A stretch of DNA of 50,714 nucleotides, from contig JAJRUJ010000031.1 of assembly GCA_024277855.1 (NCBI GenBank), positions 1-50,714 of the forward strand, in the 5' to 3' direction. A program made the position numbers and the translations under genes. Shown one piece after another: positions 8,399 through 18,596 of the stretch (position 1 is the first letter of the stretch; the number at the start of each line of letters is the position of its first letter). The notes beneath the pieces were generated by a model. That model was not told where the DNA came from, ran no database searches, and worked only from the letters and a program-made list of their open reading frames with translations. The stretch is from Candidatus Zixiibacteriota bacterium. Its GTDB lineage: Bacteria; Zixibacteria; MSB-5A5; WJJR01; JAJRUJ01.

Positions 8399-10995
8399 TT
8401 TCCGGAAACCATACTTTCAATGGTACGTTGCCAATGCTGTTCGGCTTCAGCCCAACCGGAGAGATCTTTGGCTTTCCCCTGGGCAAAATTCGGTTTTCCA
8501 CCCCCCCCGCCGTTGAAGACCTTCGACATTTCGCGGATCAGATTCCCGGCGTGAGCGCCAATCTGAACGGCCGACTTGCTGGCGACCGAAGCGAGCATTC
8601 CACTATCATTGGCCAGCAGAGCGACTGTCGGCTTATTTTCCTTCTGGAGGCGGTCGGCCAGCGCTTTGAGGTCATCCGGCGAGTAATCCTCGAATTTTTT
8701 GTAAAGCAAAAACAATGTCTGACCGCCCAATTCCGCTTCAGCGGGCGTGGTATCATCCGAGCCGCCCGCCAACTGCCGCTGCCGCAATTTTTTGTTGTCT
8801 GCCCTAAGCTCTCGGATTTCGTTCAGCCGCTCGGCCAACCGGTCGACTATTTTATCCGGCGCCGTGCCCAGGAGATCGGCGGCTTTGAGAATAGTGTTTT
8901 CATGTTGGACCGCGCGAGTGTAGGCCGCCTCGCCGGTGATCGCTTCGATCCGCCTGACACCGGCGGCGACACCGGTCTCGGAGACGATCCGCAATTGGCC
9001 GATGGCGCCGGTGGAGGCAACATGCGTGCCACCGCAGAGTTCGGCGGAAACATCACCGATTTTGACCACCCGCACTTCGTCGCCGTATTTCTCGCCGAAC
9101 AGCGCCATCGCACCGGCCTTGACGGCCTCATCGTACGAGGTGTGCGCGATACTAACCGGGTAATTTTCGAGAATGTATCGATTAATCTGCGATTCGACTT
9201 TCGTAATTTCCTCGGGTGTCATCGGCTTAAAATGAGAAAAATCAAATCGCAGTCGATTCGGATCGACCAGCGAACCCGCCTGCTGGACATGGTCACCGAG
9301 AATATCGCGCAATGCGCGATGAAGCATGTGGGTAGCGGTATGGTTGCGCATAATCCGCCGCCGCCGGAGACTGTCGATTCGGGCGGTGACCGCCTTGCCG
9401 CACAATACAGCGGGATCGCCTCTTTCCAGGCGACCAAGATGGAATAGTGCATCGCCTTTTTTCATCATTTTTTCGACGATGAAACGGCAGTTGTCATTTT
9501 CGATGACCCCCAGGTCATCGACCTGGCCACCCGCTTCGGCATAGAACGGCGTCCGATCCAAAACGATCGTCCCACCGTCATCGGCAATCCAGACAATCCG
9601 GGCTTCGATTGCAAAACCGTCATATTCAAATTCTGTCGGCCCGGCCTCACTGCATTCCGAGGGAACTGTCAAATCGACGGTGAATTTGCTGGCCTTGCGG
9701 GAGCGTTCACGTTGTACAGTCAATGCCCGGTCAAAACCCGTGTGATCGACGGTCAAGCCCTCTTCCGCGGCCATTACCTCGGTTAAATCGAGAGGAAATC
9801 CATAGGTATCAAAAAGCTTAAAAGCGTCCTCGCCGGGAATAACTTTCCCGCCGGTTTTTTTCAATTTACCCCGGATACGGTCGAATTGCGCCAACCCGGC
9901 GTCGAGAGTCTCGGCAAACCGTTCTTCCTCCGATTTGATTACCGTGATGACATGGTCTTGCCGTGAAACGAGTTCGGGATAGGCCTCACCCATCACCGAG
10001 GTCAACACCGGGACGATTTTATACATGAACGGTTCGTCAATGCCCAGCAGCTTGCCGTGACGCACGGCGCGGCGGAGGATTCGCCGAAGGACATAACCGG
10101 CGCCCTCATTGGCCGGCAGGCCGCCGTCGGCAATCGCAAACCCGAGCGCGCGGATATGGTCGGCGGCCACGCGATGCGACGTTCCGGCCGGGCCCGGTTC
10201 ATATGATTTCCCCGAGATTTTTTCAACCTCGGCAATCAACGGCAAAAACAGGTCGGTTTCATAATTGGACGGGGTACCCTGCATTACCGAGGCGAAACGT
10301 TCCAGCCCGCCGCCGGTGTCAACCGATGGCTTGGGTAGCGACGTGATTTTGCCGTCGGCATCGCGGCTGTATTGCATAAAAACCAGGTTCCACAATTCGA
10401 GATAGCGATCACACTCACAATTGACCGTGCAATCGGGCTTTCCACAGCCATATTTTTCACCCCGGTCAATGTGGATCTCCGAGCAGGGGCCGCAGGGGCC
10501 GATCTCGCCCATACTCCAGTAATTATCTTTCTTACCAAAACGCCGCACCCGGTCTTTCAATTCGGGGGCAATCTTTTTCCAAAGATCGAAGGCTTCGTCG
10601 TCCTCGGTGAAGACTGTCGCGTAGAGACGGTCTTTGGGCAAACCGAGAGTCCTGGTCACCCATTCCCAACCATAGGCAATGGCCTCTTCCTTGAAATAGT
10701 CCCCGAAAGAGAAATTGCCGAGCATCTCAAAAAACGTATGATGCCGCGACGTCCGCCCAACATTCTCCAGGTCATTGTGTTTGCCGGAGACACGGAAACA
10801 TTTTTGTGCAGAAGTCGCCCGGGTATACGGCCGGCTCTCCGAACCGAGAAATACCGATTTAAACTGGTTCATCCCGGCGTTGATAAACATCAGGGTCGGA
10901 TCGTTTTTCACCAGCAACGAAGCCGACGGGACTTCTGTATGGTCTCGCTCGACAAAGAAGTCGAGAAATGATCGTCGTATTTCGGCCGCTTTCAT
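8395..10995 (-). CDS. alaS: Alanyl-tRNA synthetase
   Basis: This full-length 866-residue class II synthetase charges tRNA-Ala in the cytoplasm. The N-terminal catalytic core has FINAGMNQFK and TSRHHTFFEMLGNFSFGDYF. The editing domain carries the zinc motif HTATHMLH (HxxxH) and the CGGTHV (CxxxH) motif. A DHHA1-like C-terminus contains the glycine run FNGGGGGKPNFAQG typical of AlaS. The ATG at 10995 is preceded by a GAGG element. The gene ends in an ATGA overlap with the GGGP synthase gene and lies 147 bases after recX. No T-box or leader structure was recognised upstream. Confidence 0.97.
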   Translation of the reverse strand: MKAAEIRRSFLDFFVERDHTEVPSASLLVKNDPTLMFINAGMNQFKSVFLGSESRPYTRATSAQKCFRVSGKHNDLENVGRTSRHHTFFEMLGNFSFGDYFKEEAIAYGWEWVTRTLGLPKDRLYATVFTEDDEAFDLWKKIAPELKDRVRRFGKKDNYWSMGEIGPCGPCSEIHIDRGEKYGCGKPDCTVNCECDRYLELWNLVFMQYSRDADGKITSLPKPSVDTGGGLERFASVMQGTPSNYETDLFLPLIAEVEKISGKSYEPGPAGTSHRVAADHIRALGFAIADGGLPANEGAGYVLRRILRRAVRHGKLLGIDEPFMYKIVPVLTSVMGEAYPELVSRQDHVITVIKSEEERFAETLDAGLAQFDRIRGKLKKTGGKVIPGEDAFKLFDTYGFPLDLTEVMAAEEGLTVDHTGFDRALTVQRERSRKASKFTVDLTVPSECSEAGPTEFEYDGFAIEARIVWIADDGGTIVLDRTPFYAEAGGQVDDLGVIENDNCRFIVEKMMKKGDALFHLGRLERGDPAVLCGKAVTARIDSLRRRRIMRNHTATHMLHRALRDILGDHVQQAGSLVDPNRLRFDFSHFKPMTPEEITKVESQINRYILENYPVSIAHTSYDEAVKAGAMALFGEKYGDEVRVVKIGDVSAELCGGTHVASTGAIGQLRIVSETGVAAGVRRIEAITGEAAYTRAVQHENTILKAADLLGTAPDKIVDRLAERLNEIRELRADNKKLRQRQLAGGSDDTTPAEAELGGQTLFLLYKKFEDYSPDDLKALADRLQKENKPTVALLANDSGMLASVASKSAVQIGAHAGNLIREMSKVFNGGGGGKPNFAQGKAKDLSGWAEAEQHWQRTIESMVSGK

Positions 10996-11142
10996 GATCT
11001 GTCGCCTCGGTTGAGCACAATGACGATTCCGCCGGAGCGGGAATGTGCTGTAAGCATTTAAGGTAACATTTCATGCGCCGTCGGGGCAAGTCTGATTCAG
11101 GGTTGATTCGGCGCTCGCGGGCGATTGCCCCGGGCAAGTCTG

Positions 11143-11763
11143 TCATAAATCGGGGAAATGCTCGTCAAGCGTACCACGGATATCACCGTAAGAAAACCCC
11201 CGCCGGGCCAAAAAACTCATCAGGCGGCGTTTGAACACCTCCGGCGCCAACCGGCCCGCCGAACGCATCCGTTTCTTAATCAGATCAATCAGCAACGCCT
11301 GCTCGGTCTGCTCCGGGAAATGTTCGTCGAGCGCCTCTTTGGCCAATTCCGGTGAAATTCCTCTTTGCTGCAATTCGACACTGAGCATTCGTCGACCACG
11401 TGGATGACCGTTACAGCGTCGTTCGATCCAGAAGGAGGCGAAACGCCGGTCATCAAGATAGCCGCGCGTCACAAGGTCGTCCAGGACGGCCTTGATCGTA
11501 CCACCGGCATACTTTTTCTGCTTCAACTTTCCGGCAAGTTCGGCCCGTGAGTGTTCCCGGCGTGCCAGCGACAGCAACGCCGATTCCCGCACCGCGGCAA
11601 AGGTCATTGCCCGACGTAACTCGGGATCGACCTCCATCCCCATCTTAAGTCGGAGATCACTCGCCGCTTTGCCTGAAAGACCGATGAAAAACTCGTCGTC
11701 GAGGTATACCGAGACCCGTCGAGGGCCGCCTTTTTGCCGTTCCAGCCGGGTAATCCGCGTCAT
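11143..11763 (-). CDS. recX: Regulatory protein RecX
   Basis: The 206-residue product is a RecX-family modulator that binds RecA filaments and inhibits or tunes recombination. It is all-helical after a short N-terminal segment (RRVSVYLDDEF). It carries RecX signatures: ALLSLARREHSRAEL, the LVTRGYLDDRRFASFWIE segment with the conserved YLDD, and RRMLSVELQQRGIS. ATG 11763 was chosen because a GGAG lies about 8 bases upstream and the longer frame adds a non-conserved stretch. recA is not in the window. It lies upstream of alaS in the same direction, an arrangement (recX-alaS) seen in other bacteria. Confidence 0.88.
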   Translation of the reverse strand: MTRITRLERQKGGPRRVSVYLDDEFFIGLSGKAASDLRLKMGMEVDPELRRAMTFAAVRESALLSLARREHSRAELAGKLKQKKYAGGTIKAVLDDLVTRGYLDDRRFASFWIERRCNGHPRGRRMLSVELQQRGISPELAKEALDEHFPEQTEQALLIDLIKKRMRSAGRLAPEVFKRRLMSFLARRGFSYGDIRGTLDEHFPDL

Positions 11764-12095
11764 AGGACTCCATTCATCTATCCGCAAGTAAACAATCAAA
11801 TCTTCCAAGGACAAGGGACATTGATTACCGATTTTGGTGACGAACAATCGTCGGTTTGCGGCGTACAAGGAAAGTGCGATGGGAGCGCATGGGTGGCTTG
11901 TCTATTCGGTCCAGCGCACAAGTTTTGACCCGATATTCCGATGTAAAGTATATGGGCCACAAGATGATGGTGGTCCGGATCGGGAATCATCGGCAACAAA
12001 TGGCCATTGCAGCGGATCCTCGATGAGTGTATGCTGTCAGCTGAGAGCGGCAGGTAACCGACCGACTCGGGGAAAAATCAAGGGGAGTCAAGGAA
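11764..12095. other. Divergent intergenic region between recX and pckA
   Basis: The 332 bases hold no supportable gene. They should contain promoters for recX (leftward) and pckA (rightward). The pckA ribosome binding region (aaggggag, then aagga) lies in the last 25 bases. One sigma-70-like candidate is listed separately; nothing else stands out. Confidence 0.6.
11925..11954 (+). promoter_or_regulatory. Candidate promoter for pckA
   Basis: TTGACC (11925-11930) and TATATG (11949-11954) are separated by 18 bases, about 140 bases upstream of pckA. This is a sequence-only guess; the promoter consensus of this lineage is unknown. Confidence 0.25.
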
Positions 12096-13712
12096 ATGGA
12101 CACAAATGAACAAACCGGCAGCCACACCGCCGAAATGCTGAATTTGCGAAATATCGGCCGGGTCTACCCAAACCTGACCACCTCCGCGTTGTACGAACAG
12201 ATCATCCGCCGACGGGAAGGCGACATGATCCATCTCGGGCCGATTGCTGTTCGCACCGGCCATCACACCGGCCGTGCGGCCAACGACAAGTTTATCGTCA
12301 AGGACGCCGAATCGGCAGACAAAGTCTGGTGGAGTAAGAGCAATCCTCCGTTCGAACCCGAGCGGTTTGAAGCACTGTATCGCCGGATCGGCGCATACCT
12401 CCAGGGTCGTGACTTGTTTGTGCAGGACGTTTTCGCGGGCGCCGACCCCCGTTATCGGATCGCCGTGCGGGTGGTCAACGAAACCGCCTGGCACAATCTT
12501 TTTGCCCGGACAATGTTTGCGCGGACATCGGCTGAGGATTTACAGAATTTTCAGCCCGATTTTACAATCCTGCATGTGCCGAATTTTAACGCATATCCCG
12601 AAATTGACGGCACCAACTCCGAAACATTCATTATCATCAATTTGAGTCGCAAATTGGTCGTCATCGGCGGCACCAGCTACGCCGGAGAAATTAAGAAATC
12701 GATTTTCACCGTGCTGAACTATCTCCTCCCGCAGGAGAAAGTTCTCTCGATGCACTGCTCGGCCAATATTGGTCAGAATGACGATGTCGCCCTGTTTTTC
12801 GGCCTTTCGGGTACCGGCAAGACAACCCTGTCGGCTGACCCCCATCGACGCCTGATTGGCGATGACGAACATGGCTTGAGCGATCAGGGTGTTTTTAATT
12901 TCGAGGGCGGTTGCTACGCCAAGGTCATTCGACTCTCGGCTGAGTCAGAGCCGGAAATCTACGAATGCACGCGACGTTTCGGGACCATCCTGGAAAATGT
13001 CGCCTATGACCCGCAAACCCGGCGGCTGGACTTGGATGATAATTCGCTGACAGAGAACACCCGCGCGGCATATCCACTCACCCACATTCCCAGTGCAGTC
13101 CGTTCCGGCCGGGCGGCGCAGCCCAAAAATGTGATCATGCTGACCGCCGACGCCTTCGGTGTTTTGCCGCCGATTGCCAAATTAACCCCGGCCCAGGCGA
13201 TGTATCACTTCATTTCGGGATATACCGCCAAACTCGGGGGCACCGAAAAAGGGTTGGGCGCTGAGCCGCAGGCCACATTCTCGGCCTGTTTCGGCGCGCC
13301 GTTTATGGCGTTGCATCCCTTTGCCTATGCCTCCCTGCTCAATGACAAAGTCATCGCGGGTGGTGTCGATTGTTGGCTGATCAATACCGGCTGGTCCGGT
13401 GGGCCTTATGGCATCGGCGAGCGGATGAGAATCGACCACACGCGAGCAATGGTAAAAGCAGCGCTGGAGGGAGCGCTCAAGGACGTGCCGACCACAGCGC
13501 ATCCGGTGTTTAAAATTGGGGTTCCCCAATCATGCCCCGGGGTACCGGCCGATGTTCTCGATCCGCGCCGCACCTGGTCGGATCCGGAGGCCTATGATCG
13601 ACAGGCGCTTGAATTGGCCCGGAAATTCAAGGAGAATTTCGTTCAGTTTGCCGACCGGGCCTCCGACGAGGTAAAAGCCGCCGCGCCGTCAGGAGAAGCG
13701 GTCATCGCCTGA
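12096..13712 (+). CDS. pckA: Phosphoenolpyruvate carboxykinase (ATP)
   Basis: The 538-residue enzyme makes phosphoenolpyruvate, CO2 and ADP from oxaloacetate and ATP, the entry to gluconeogenesis. Signatures of the ATP-dependent family are RTGHHTGRAANDKFIV (residues 53-68), the P-loop GLSGTGKTTLS (236-246), the metal-binding GDDEHG (255-260) and NFEGGCYAK (268-276). Length matches the family. ATG 12096 follows AGGGGAG/AAGGA elements. Two glycogen-metabolism genes follow on the same strand, so the block supports hexose synthesis and polymer turnover. Confidence 0.97.
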   Translation: MDTNEQTGSHTAEMLNLRNIGRVYPNLTTSALYEQIIRRREGDMIHLGPIAVRTGHHTGRAANDKFIVKDAESADKVWWSKSNPPFEPERFEALYRRIGAYLQGRDLFVQDVFAGADPRYRIAVRVVNETAWHNLFARTMFARTSAEDLQNFQPDFTILHVPNFNAYPEIDGTNSETFIIINLSRKLVVIGGTSYAGEIKKSIFTVLNYLLPQEKVLSMHCSANIGQNDDVALFFGLSGTGKTTLSADPHRRLIGDDEHGLSDQGVFNFEGGCYAKVIRLSAESEPEIYECTRRFGTILENVAYDPQTRRLDLDDNSLTENTRAAYPLTHIPSAVRSGRAAQPKNVIMLTADAFGVLPPIAKLTPAQAMYHFISGYTAKLGGTEKGLGAEPQATFSACFGAPFMALHPFAYASLLNDKVIAGGVDCWLINTGWSGGPYGIGERMRIDHTRAMVKAALEGALKDVPTTAHPVFKIGVPQSCPGVPADVLDPRRTWSDPEAYDRQALELARKFKENFVQFADRASDEVKAAAPSGEAVIA

Positions 13713-13723
13713 TCCGGGTGAGA

Positions 13724-13744
13724 CGACCCGGCCCCAGCGGGTCG
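13724..13744. other. Hairpin between pckA and glucan phosphorylase genes
   Basis: A 7-bp perfect stem (cgacccg/cgggtcg) with a 7-nt loop lies 12 bases after the pckA stop. No T-run follows, so it may act as an mRNA 3' stabiliser or weak attenuator rather than a terminator. Confidence 0.35.
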
Positions 13745-13811
13745 GATACGGTGTCCCCCGGCAGGATCGCAACGAAACCGTACCACGGATGGAAGGGAGA
13801 TCGACCAACTC

Positions 13812-16379
13812 GTGAGAGCAATCAAGACTCTGGAAATACAACCGGCGCTGCCGGACCGCCTCGAACCGTTGCGGGAGATCGCCTACAATTTGTTGTGGTG
13901 CTGGCATTCTGTGGCGGTCGAATTGTTCCGGCGGCTGGATCGCACGCTTTGGGAAAAGGTCAACCATAATCCCGTCCTGCTTCTGGGTTCGATCGACCAG
14001 GAAAAATTAGATCATGCGGCGGGCGATGATGCATTTCTGGCCCACCTTGATCGGGTCAATGAAAGTTTTAAATCCTATCTGGCCGCGCCAACCTGGTTTT
14101 CCCGCACGCATTTCAAAACCGACGGCCCGATAATCGCCTATTTTTCGGCAGAGTTTGGCTTGACCGAATGCCTGCCCATCTACTCCGGCGGTTTAGGCGT
14201 CCTGGCGGGAGACCATCTCAAGTCGGCCAGCGAACTTGGTGTCCCATTGGTCGGGGTGGGACTGCTGTATCAAAAGGGGTACTTCCAACAATATCTTAAC
14301 GCCGACGGCTGGCAACAGGAATTCTATCCCGACAATGACTTTTTCAATCTCCCTGTCTGGCTGGAGAAAGACCAGAATGACGGGCCGCTGCAAGTCGCGG
14401 TAGATTTTCCCGGCCGCAAAGTTCATGCCCGCGTCTGGAAAATCCAGGTCGGCCGTGTGCCCTTGCTGCTGCTGGATACAAACATCTCGATCAACACCCC
14501 GGAAGACCGCCAAATCACCGCCGAACTCTACAGCGGCGATAATGAGAATCGCCTCAAACAGGAGATTATCCTCGGCATCGGCGGGATTCGCGCCCTGCGG
14601 GGCGCCGGGATTAACCCGGCGGTCTGTCATATGAACGAAGGCCACAGCGCCTTCCTGGCCCTCGAACGGATTCGCCAGTCGATCAAGGGGGACGACCTCT
14701 CCTTCGGGGAAGCCGCGGCGCTCTCGGGTAAGAGCACCGTGTTCACGACGCACACGCCGGTGCCGGCCGGTATCGATGAGTTCTCGCCGTTGTTGATGGG
14801 GAAATATTTCGGCGACTATTATCCGCAGCTAAAAATTTCCTGGAATGAATTTTTGGGCCTCGGCCGCCGCAACCCGGCCGATGACACCGAGCCGTTCAAC
14901 ATGGCATATCTGGCTTTACACGTCGCGCCGTATGTCAATGGTGTATCCCGGTTGCATGGGGCGATTTCGCGCCGGATGTGGCAGGAACGCTGGCCGGGAG
15001 TGCCGGTGGACGAAATCCCGATCGGGAGTATTACCAACGGGGTCAATACTCCGAGTTGGATCTCGGCAGAAATAGGACAGCTCTTCGATCGTTATCTCGG
15101 TCCGGATTGGAAATATAAGCCCGCCGACCAGACTATTTGGCGCGCAATCGACACGATTCCCGACGAAGAACTCTGGCGCACTCATGAACGCCGCCGCGAA
15201 CGCCTGGTGGCTTTCAGCCGCCGTCAGTTGAACGCACAACTGAAACGGCGGGGCGCGCGGGAAATGGAACTGCGCCGGGCCGCCGAGGCCCTCGACCCGG
15301 AGGCGCTGACCATCGGTTTTGCCCGCCGGTTCGCAACATATAAACGGGCCACGCTGATCCTCCGTAATCCGGAACGGTTACGGCGGATACTCGCCAACCC
15401 CAAGCAACCGGTGCAGTTAATTTTTGCCGGAAAAGCACACCCGCATGACAATGAAGGCAAAGAACTGATTAAACAGATCGTCCATTTCGCCCGGACCGAA
15501 GATATGCGGCGGCGGGTCTTATTCCTGGAAAATTATGATATCAATATTGCCCGCCATCTAGTCCAGGGCGTCGATGTGTGGCTCAATACGCCGCGCCGCC
15601 CAATGGAAGCCAGCGGAACAAGCGGGATGAAAGTCCTTTTCAACGGTGGGCTGAATTTGTCGGTGCTGGATGGCTGGTGGGTCGAGGGATATTCGCCCGA
15701 ACGCGGTTGGGCTATCGGCAACGGTGAGGAATATGATGACCACGAAGAACAAAACGAAATCGAGGCCAATGCCATTTATGATCTCCTCGAAAAAGAAATC
15801 GTGCCGCTCTTTTACGATCGCGGCACCGACGGCCTCCCCCGGGGCTGGATCGAGAAGATGAAACACTCGATGAGCGAACTTTGCCCGGTCTTCAACACGA
15901 ATCGCATGGTCAAGGAATATACCGAAAAATCGTACCTACCCGCATATGAACGCTACCGCCGGTTCTCGGAGAATGGCACATCGACAATCAAAGATTATCA
16001 GGAACGCACGGCCCTGATTAAAAAACTTTGGAAAAATGTAAAAATCCTCGGCCCGACTTCGGACAGCCAGGGGCCGATTCCGGTCGGGACCCCGATTACA
16101 ATCAAAGTCGAAGTCGACCTCGGCGGTCTGTCGCCGGAGGACCTGCAAGTTCAGGTATACCTCGGCTTGCTCAACACCGAGCATGATATCACCGAGGGAA
16201 TGCCGATTACGATGGAGCCGAAAAAACAGGTTGCCGACGGTCGGTGGGAATTTGTCGCGACCACTGCCTGTCGTCAAAGCGGACGTTTCGGTTATTCAGT
16301 TCGGGCGATGCCGGCACATCCTGAATTTGTCAGCCCATTTGAACTTGGTTTGATCCGCTGGGCCAATCCTGGAAATTAA
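13812..16379 (+). CDS. glgP: Alpha-glucan (glycogen/maltodextrin) phosphorylase, DUF3417-containing type
   Basis: The 855-residue GT35 enzyme releases glucose 1-phosphate from alpha-1,4-glucans. The N-terminus carries the short helical DUF3417 (AYNLLWCWHSVAVELFRRLD) found in the long bacterial/archaeal-like branch. The catalytic core shows YFSAEFGLTECLPIYSGGLG, HMNEGHSAF, TTHTPVPAGID and GFARRFATYKRA. The pyridoxal-phosphate site MEASGTSGMK has its lysine at residue 607. GTG at 13812 is the start, with GGGAG about 12 bases upstream. It lies 63 bases before glgX, which removes the branches this enzyme cannot pass. Confidence 0.93.
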   Translation: MRAIKTLEIQPALPDRLEPLREIAYNLLWCWHSVAVELFRRLDRTLWEKVNHNPVLLLGSIDQEKLDHAAGDDAFLAHLDRVNESFKSYLAAPTWFSRTHFKTDGPIIAYFSAEFGLTECLPIYSGGLGVLAGDHLKSASELGVPLVGVGLLYQKGYFQQYLNADGWQQEFYPDNDFFNLPVWLEKDQNDGPLQVAVDFPGRKVHARVWKIQVGRVPLLLLDTNISINTPEDRQITAELYSGDNENRLKQEIILGIGGIRALRGAGINPAVCHMNEGHSAFLALERIRQSIKGDDLSFGEAAALSGKSTVFTTHTPVPAGIDEFSPLLMGKYFGDYYPQLKISWNEFLGLGRRNPADDTEPFNMAYLALHVAPYVNGVSRLHGAISRRMWQERWPGVPVDEIPIGSITNGVNTPSWISAEIGQLFDRYLGPDWKYKPADQTIWRAIDTIPDEELWRTHERRRERLVAFSRRQLNAQLKRRGAREMELRRAAEALDPEALTIGFARRFATYKRATLILRNPERLRRILANPKQPVQLIFAGKAHPHDNEGKELIKQIVHFARTEDMRRRVLFLENYDINIARHLVQGVDVWLNTPRRPMEASGTSGMKVLFNGGLNLSVLDGWWVEGYSPERGWAIGNGEEYDDHEEQNEIEANAIYDLLEKEIVPLFYDRGTDGLPRGWIEKMKHSMSELCPVFNTNRMVKEYTEKSYLPAYERYRRFSENGTSTIKDYQERTALIKKLWKNVKILGPTSDSQGPIPVGTPITIKVEVDLGGLSPEDLQVQVYLGLLNTEHDITEGMPITMEPKKQVADGRWEFVATTACRQSGRFGYSVRAMPAHPEFVSPFELGLIRWANPGN

Positions 16380-16442
16380 ATTGAATTTCGCCGATGAACG
16401 ACAGATATTGATTATAATAAACAAAATTCAGGGGCCAACGCG

Positions 16443-18590
16443 ATGTCATCGGCTGACCAATCCACTACCGTAACCCATGCGCCTGCGCCAACCGATTCGG
16501 CAATCTCCGCCGAATTTCCCCTGACAATCTCACTCGGCGCAAATGTACACGCCGGCGGTGTGAGATTTTCGTTGTTCAGCCGTCATGCCACTGCCGTCAC
16601 GTTGCTGCTTTTCGATCAGGCCGATGACCAGGCTCCGGCGCAAGAGGTCGTCTTTGACCCGCATCAGAATCGAACCGGGGATATCTGGCATGTCGATATC
16701 GCCGGACTGGGTCCGGGACAGTTATATCTTTACCGGGTCGATGGACCGTATCGCCCCGAGAACGGCCATCGCTACGACCCACAGGCGATGCTGCTTGACC
16801 CGTACGCGAGGGCGCTCACGCGGGCGGTGCCGACATTCGCGGCCAACGGCGATGATGACTTTATCCGGCCAATTCCGAAGTGTGTGGTGATTGACGATAA
16901 TTTCGATTGGGAAGGTGACCGGCCGCTGAATGTGCCGTTGCGGGAGACAATTATTTACGAGACCCATCTGCGCGGTCTAACCTGCCATCCCTCGGCACAC
17001 AGTCAAAATCCGGGGACATATTTGGGCCTCACCGAAATGATTCTTTATTTTCAGGAGTTGGGGATCACCTCGGTTGAACTGTTGCCGGTGCAGGAATTCC
17101 ACGAATGGGATATCTTCCGGGCAAACCCGGTAACCCACGAACCGCTGCGGAATTACTGGGGATACAACACGATAAGTTTTTTTGCCCCCAACAGCCGATA
17201 TTCGAGTTCCGGTGATCGCGGGCAACAGGTGGTCGAATTCAAAACAATGGTCAAACAGTTGCATGCGGCGGGCATCGAAGTTATCCTGGATATTGTTTTT
17301 AATCATACCGCCGAGGGCAACGAATACGGCCCGACCATCTCCTTCCGGGGCATCGACAACGTCATCTACTACATGCTCGAAGACGACCGGCGAAAATATC
17401 GTAATTATTCCGGCTGCGGGAATACCCTCAACTGCAACCACCCGGTCGTGCGCGATTTTATCATGGATTGCCTGCACTACTGGGTGATGAATATGCACGT
17501 CGACGGTTTTCGGTTCGACCTGGCTTCCATTTTGGGGCGTGACCAGGACGGTCGGTTGATCCCCAATCCTCCGCTGGTCGAGCGGATCGCCGAAGACCCG
17601 ATTTTGCGGGATACGAAAATCATCGCCGAGGCCTGGGACGCCGCCGGGGCCTACCAGGTCGGCTCGTTCCCCGGGGGACGATGGGCCGAATGGAACGGCC
17701 GTTTCCGCGACGATATCCGCCGCTACTGGCGGGGCGATCCGGGAACGGTCGCCGCGCTGGCAACCCGGGTGGCCGGGAGTTCCGATCTCTACCTCCGGGA
17801 CGGGCGGGCGCCCTTTCACAGCGTCAATTTCATCACCTGTCATGATGGCTTCACCCTGAACGATCTGGTCAGCTACAATTACAAACACAATCTGGCCAAC
17901 GGCGAAAATAACGCTGACGGCGAGAATCATAACCTGAGTTTCAATTACGGCGTTGAAGGCCCGACCGACGACCCGGCAATCAAGATAATTCGTACGCGAC
18001 AAATTAAGAATTTTCTGGCAACATTGATGCTTTCGCAGGGAGTGCCGATGGCCCTGGGCGGGGATGAAATCCGCCGCACCCAGGCCGGGAATAACAATGC
18101 CTACTGCCAGGACAACGAGACCTCATGGTATAATTGGGATTTCAAAGAGAAAAACAAAGATATCCTGCGGTTCTATCGCGAGTTGATTGCCTTCCGCAAA
18201 CGGCATCCCGCCCTGTCACGTGAACATTTTTTTGACGGCGAAAATTCACCGCACAACCAGTTTCCCGATATTCGCTGGTTTGACAACCGGGGCAAAGTAC
18301 CCGACTGGCACGGCAGCCGGCCAACATTGGGCTGTTTTCTCAATGGCTGTCACTTGGAAATCGAGGCCGACCGCGATGATAACGATTTTTATATCATGTT
18401 CAATTCCGGCACTCATGACCGGATGTTTGTTGTCCCGGTTCCCCCGAGTTTGAAATTCTGGCGCGTGGCTATCGACACCGGCCGCCCCTCCCCCGCTGAC
18501 ATCTTGCTTCCCGGTAATGAATTGGAACTGGAAAACCAGACACTCTATCGCGTCAAATCCCGCTCACTGGTTGTCTTGCTGTCGTTTTGA
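16443..18590 (+). CDS. glgX: Glycogen debranching enzyme / isoamylase
   Basis: The 715-residue GH13 (isoamylase subfamily) enzyme hydrolyses alpha-1,6 branch points of glycogen or limit dextrin. An N-terminal CBM48-like domain (residues about 28-130, VHAGGVRFSLFSRHA) precedes the (beta/alpha)8 barrel. Catalytic residues are visible: nucleophile Asp359 in DGFRFDLAS, acid/base Glu396 in IIAEAWD and Asp468 in CHDGF. ATG 16443 has AGGGG 9 bases upstream. It follows the glucan phosphorylase in the same direction. The stop codon is only 6 bases from the end of the converging broken peptidase gene. Confidence 0.94.
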   Translation: MSSADQSTTVTHAPAPTDSAISAEFPLTISLGANVHAGGVRFSLFSRHATAVTLLLFDQADDQAPAQEVVFDPHQNRTGDIWHVDIAGLGPGQLYLYRVDGPYRPENGHRYDPQAMLLDPYARALTRAVPTFAANGDDDFIRPIPKCVVIDDNFDWEGDRPLNVPLRETIIYETHLRGLTCHPSAHSQNPGTYLGLTEMILYFQELGITSVELLPVQEFHEWDIFRANPVTHEPLRNYWGYNTISFFAPNSRYSSSGDRGQQVVEFKTMVKQLHAAGIEVILDIVFNHTAEGNEYGPTISFRGIDNVIYYMLEDDRRKYRNYSGCGNTLNCNHPVVRDFIMDCLHYWVMNMHVDGFRFDLASILGRDQDGRLIPNPPLVERIAEDPILRDTKIIAEAWDAAGAYQVGSFPGGRWAEWNGRFRDDIRRYWRGDPGTVAALATRVAGSSDLYLRDGRAPFHSVNFITCHDGFTLNDLVSYNYKHNLANGENNADGENHNLSFNYGVEGPTDDPAIKIIRTRQIKNFLATLMLSQGVPMALGGDEIRRTQAGNNNAYCQDNETSWYNWDFKEKNKDILRFYRELIAFRKRHPALSREHFFDGENSPHNQFPDIRWFDNRGKVPDWHGSRPTLGCFLNGCHLEIEADRDDNDFYIMFNSGTHDRMFVVPVPPSLKFWRVAIDTGRPSPADILLPGNELELENQTLYRVKSRSLVVLLSF

Positions 18591-18596
18591 TCCCTG

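Noticed and set aside
8428-9447. A 339-codon plus-strand open frame
   Set aside because: It lies antisense inside alaS and is explained by GC-rich codon bias.
10996-11142. T-box or leader peptide upstream of alaS
   Set aside because: The gap is only 147 bases, and neither a T-box consensus nor a terminator/antiterminator pair is visible.
16977-18002. A 341-codon minus-strand open frame
   Set aside because: It lies antisense inside glgX, which has all GH13 catalytic residues. No independent support.
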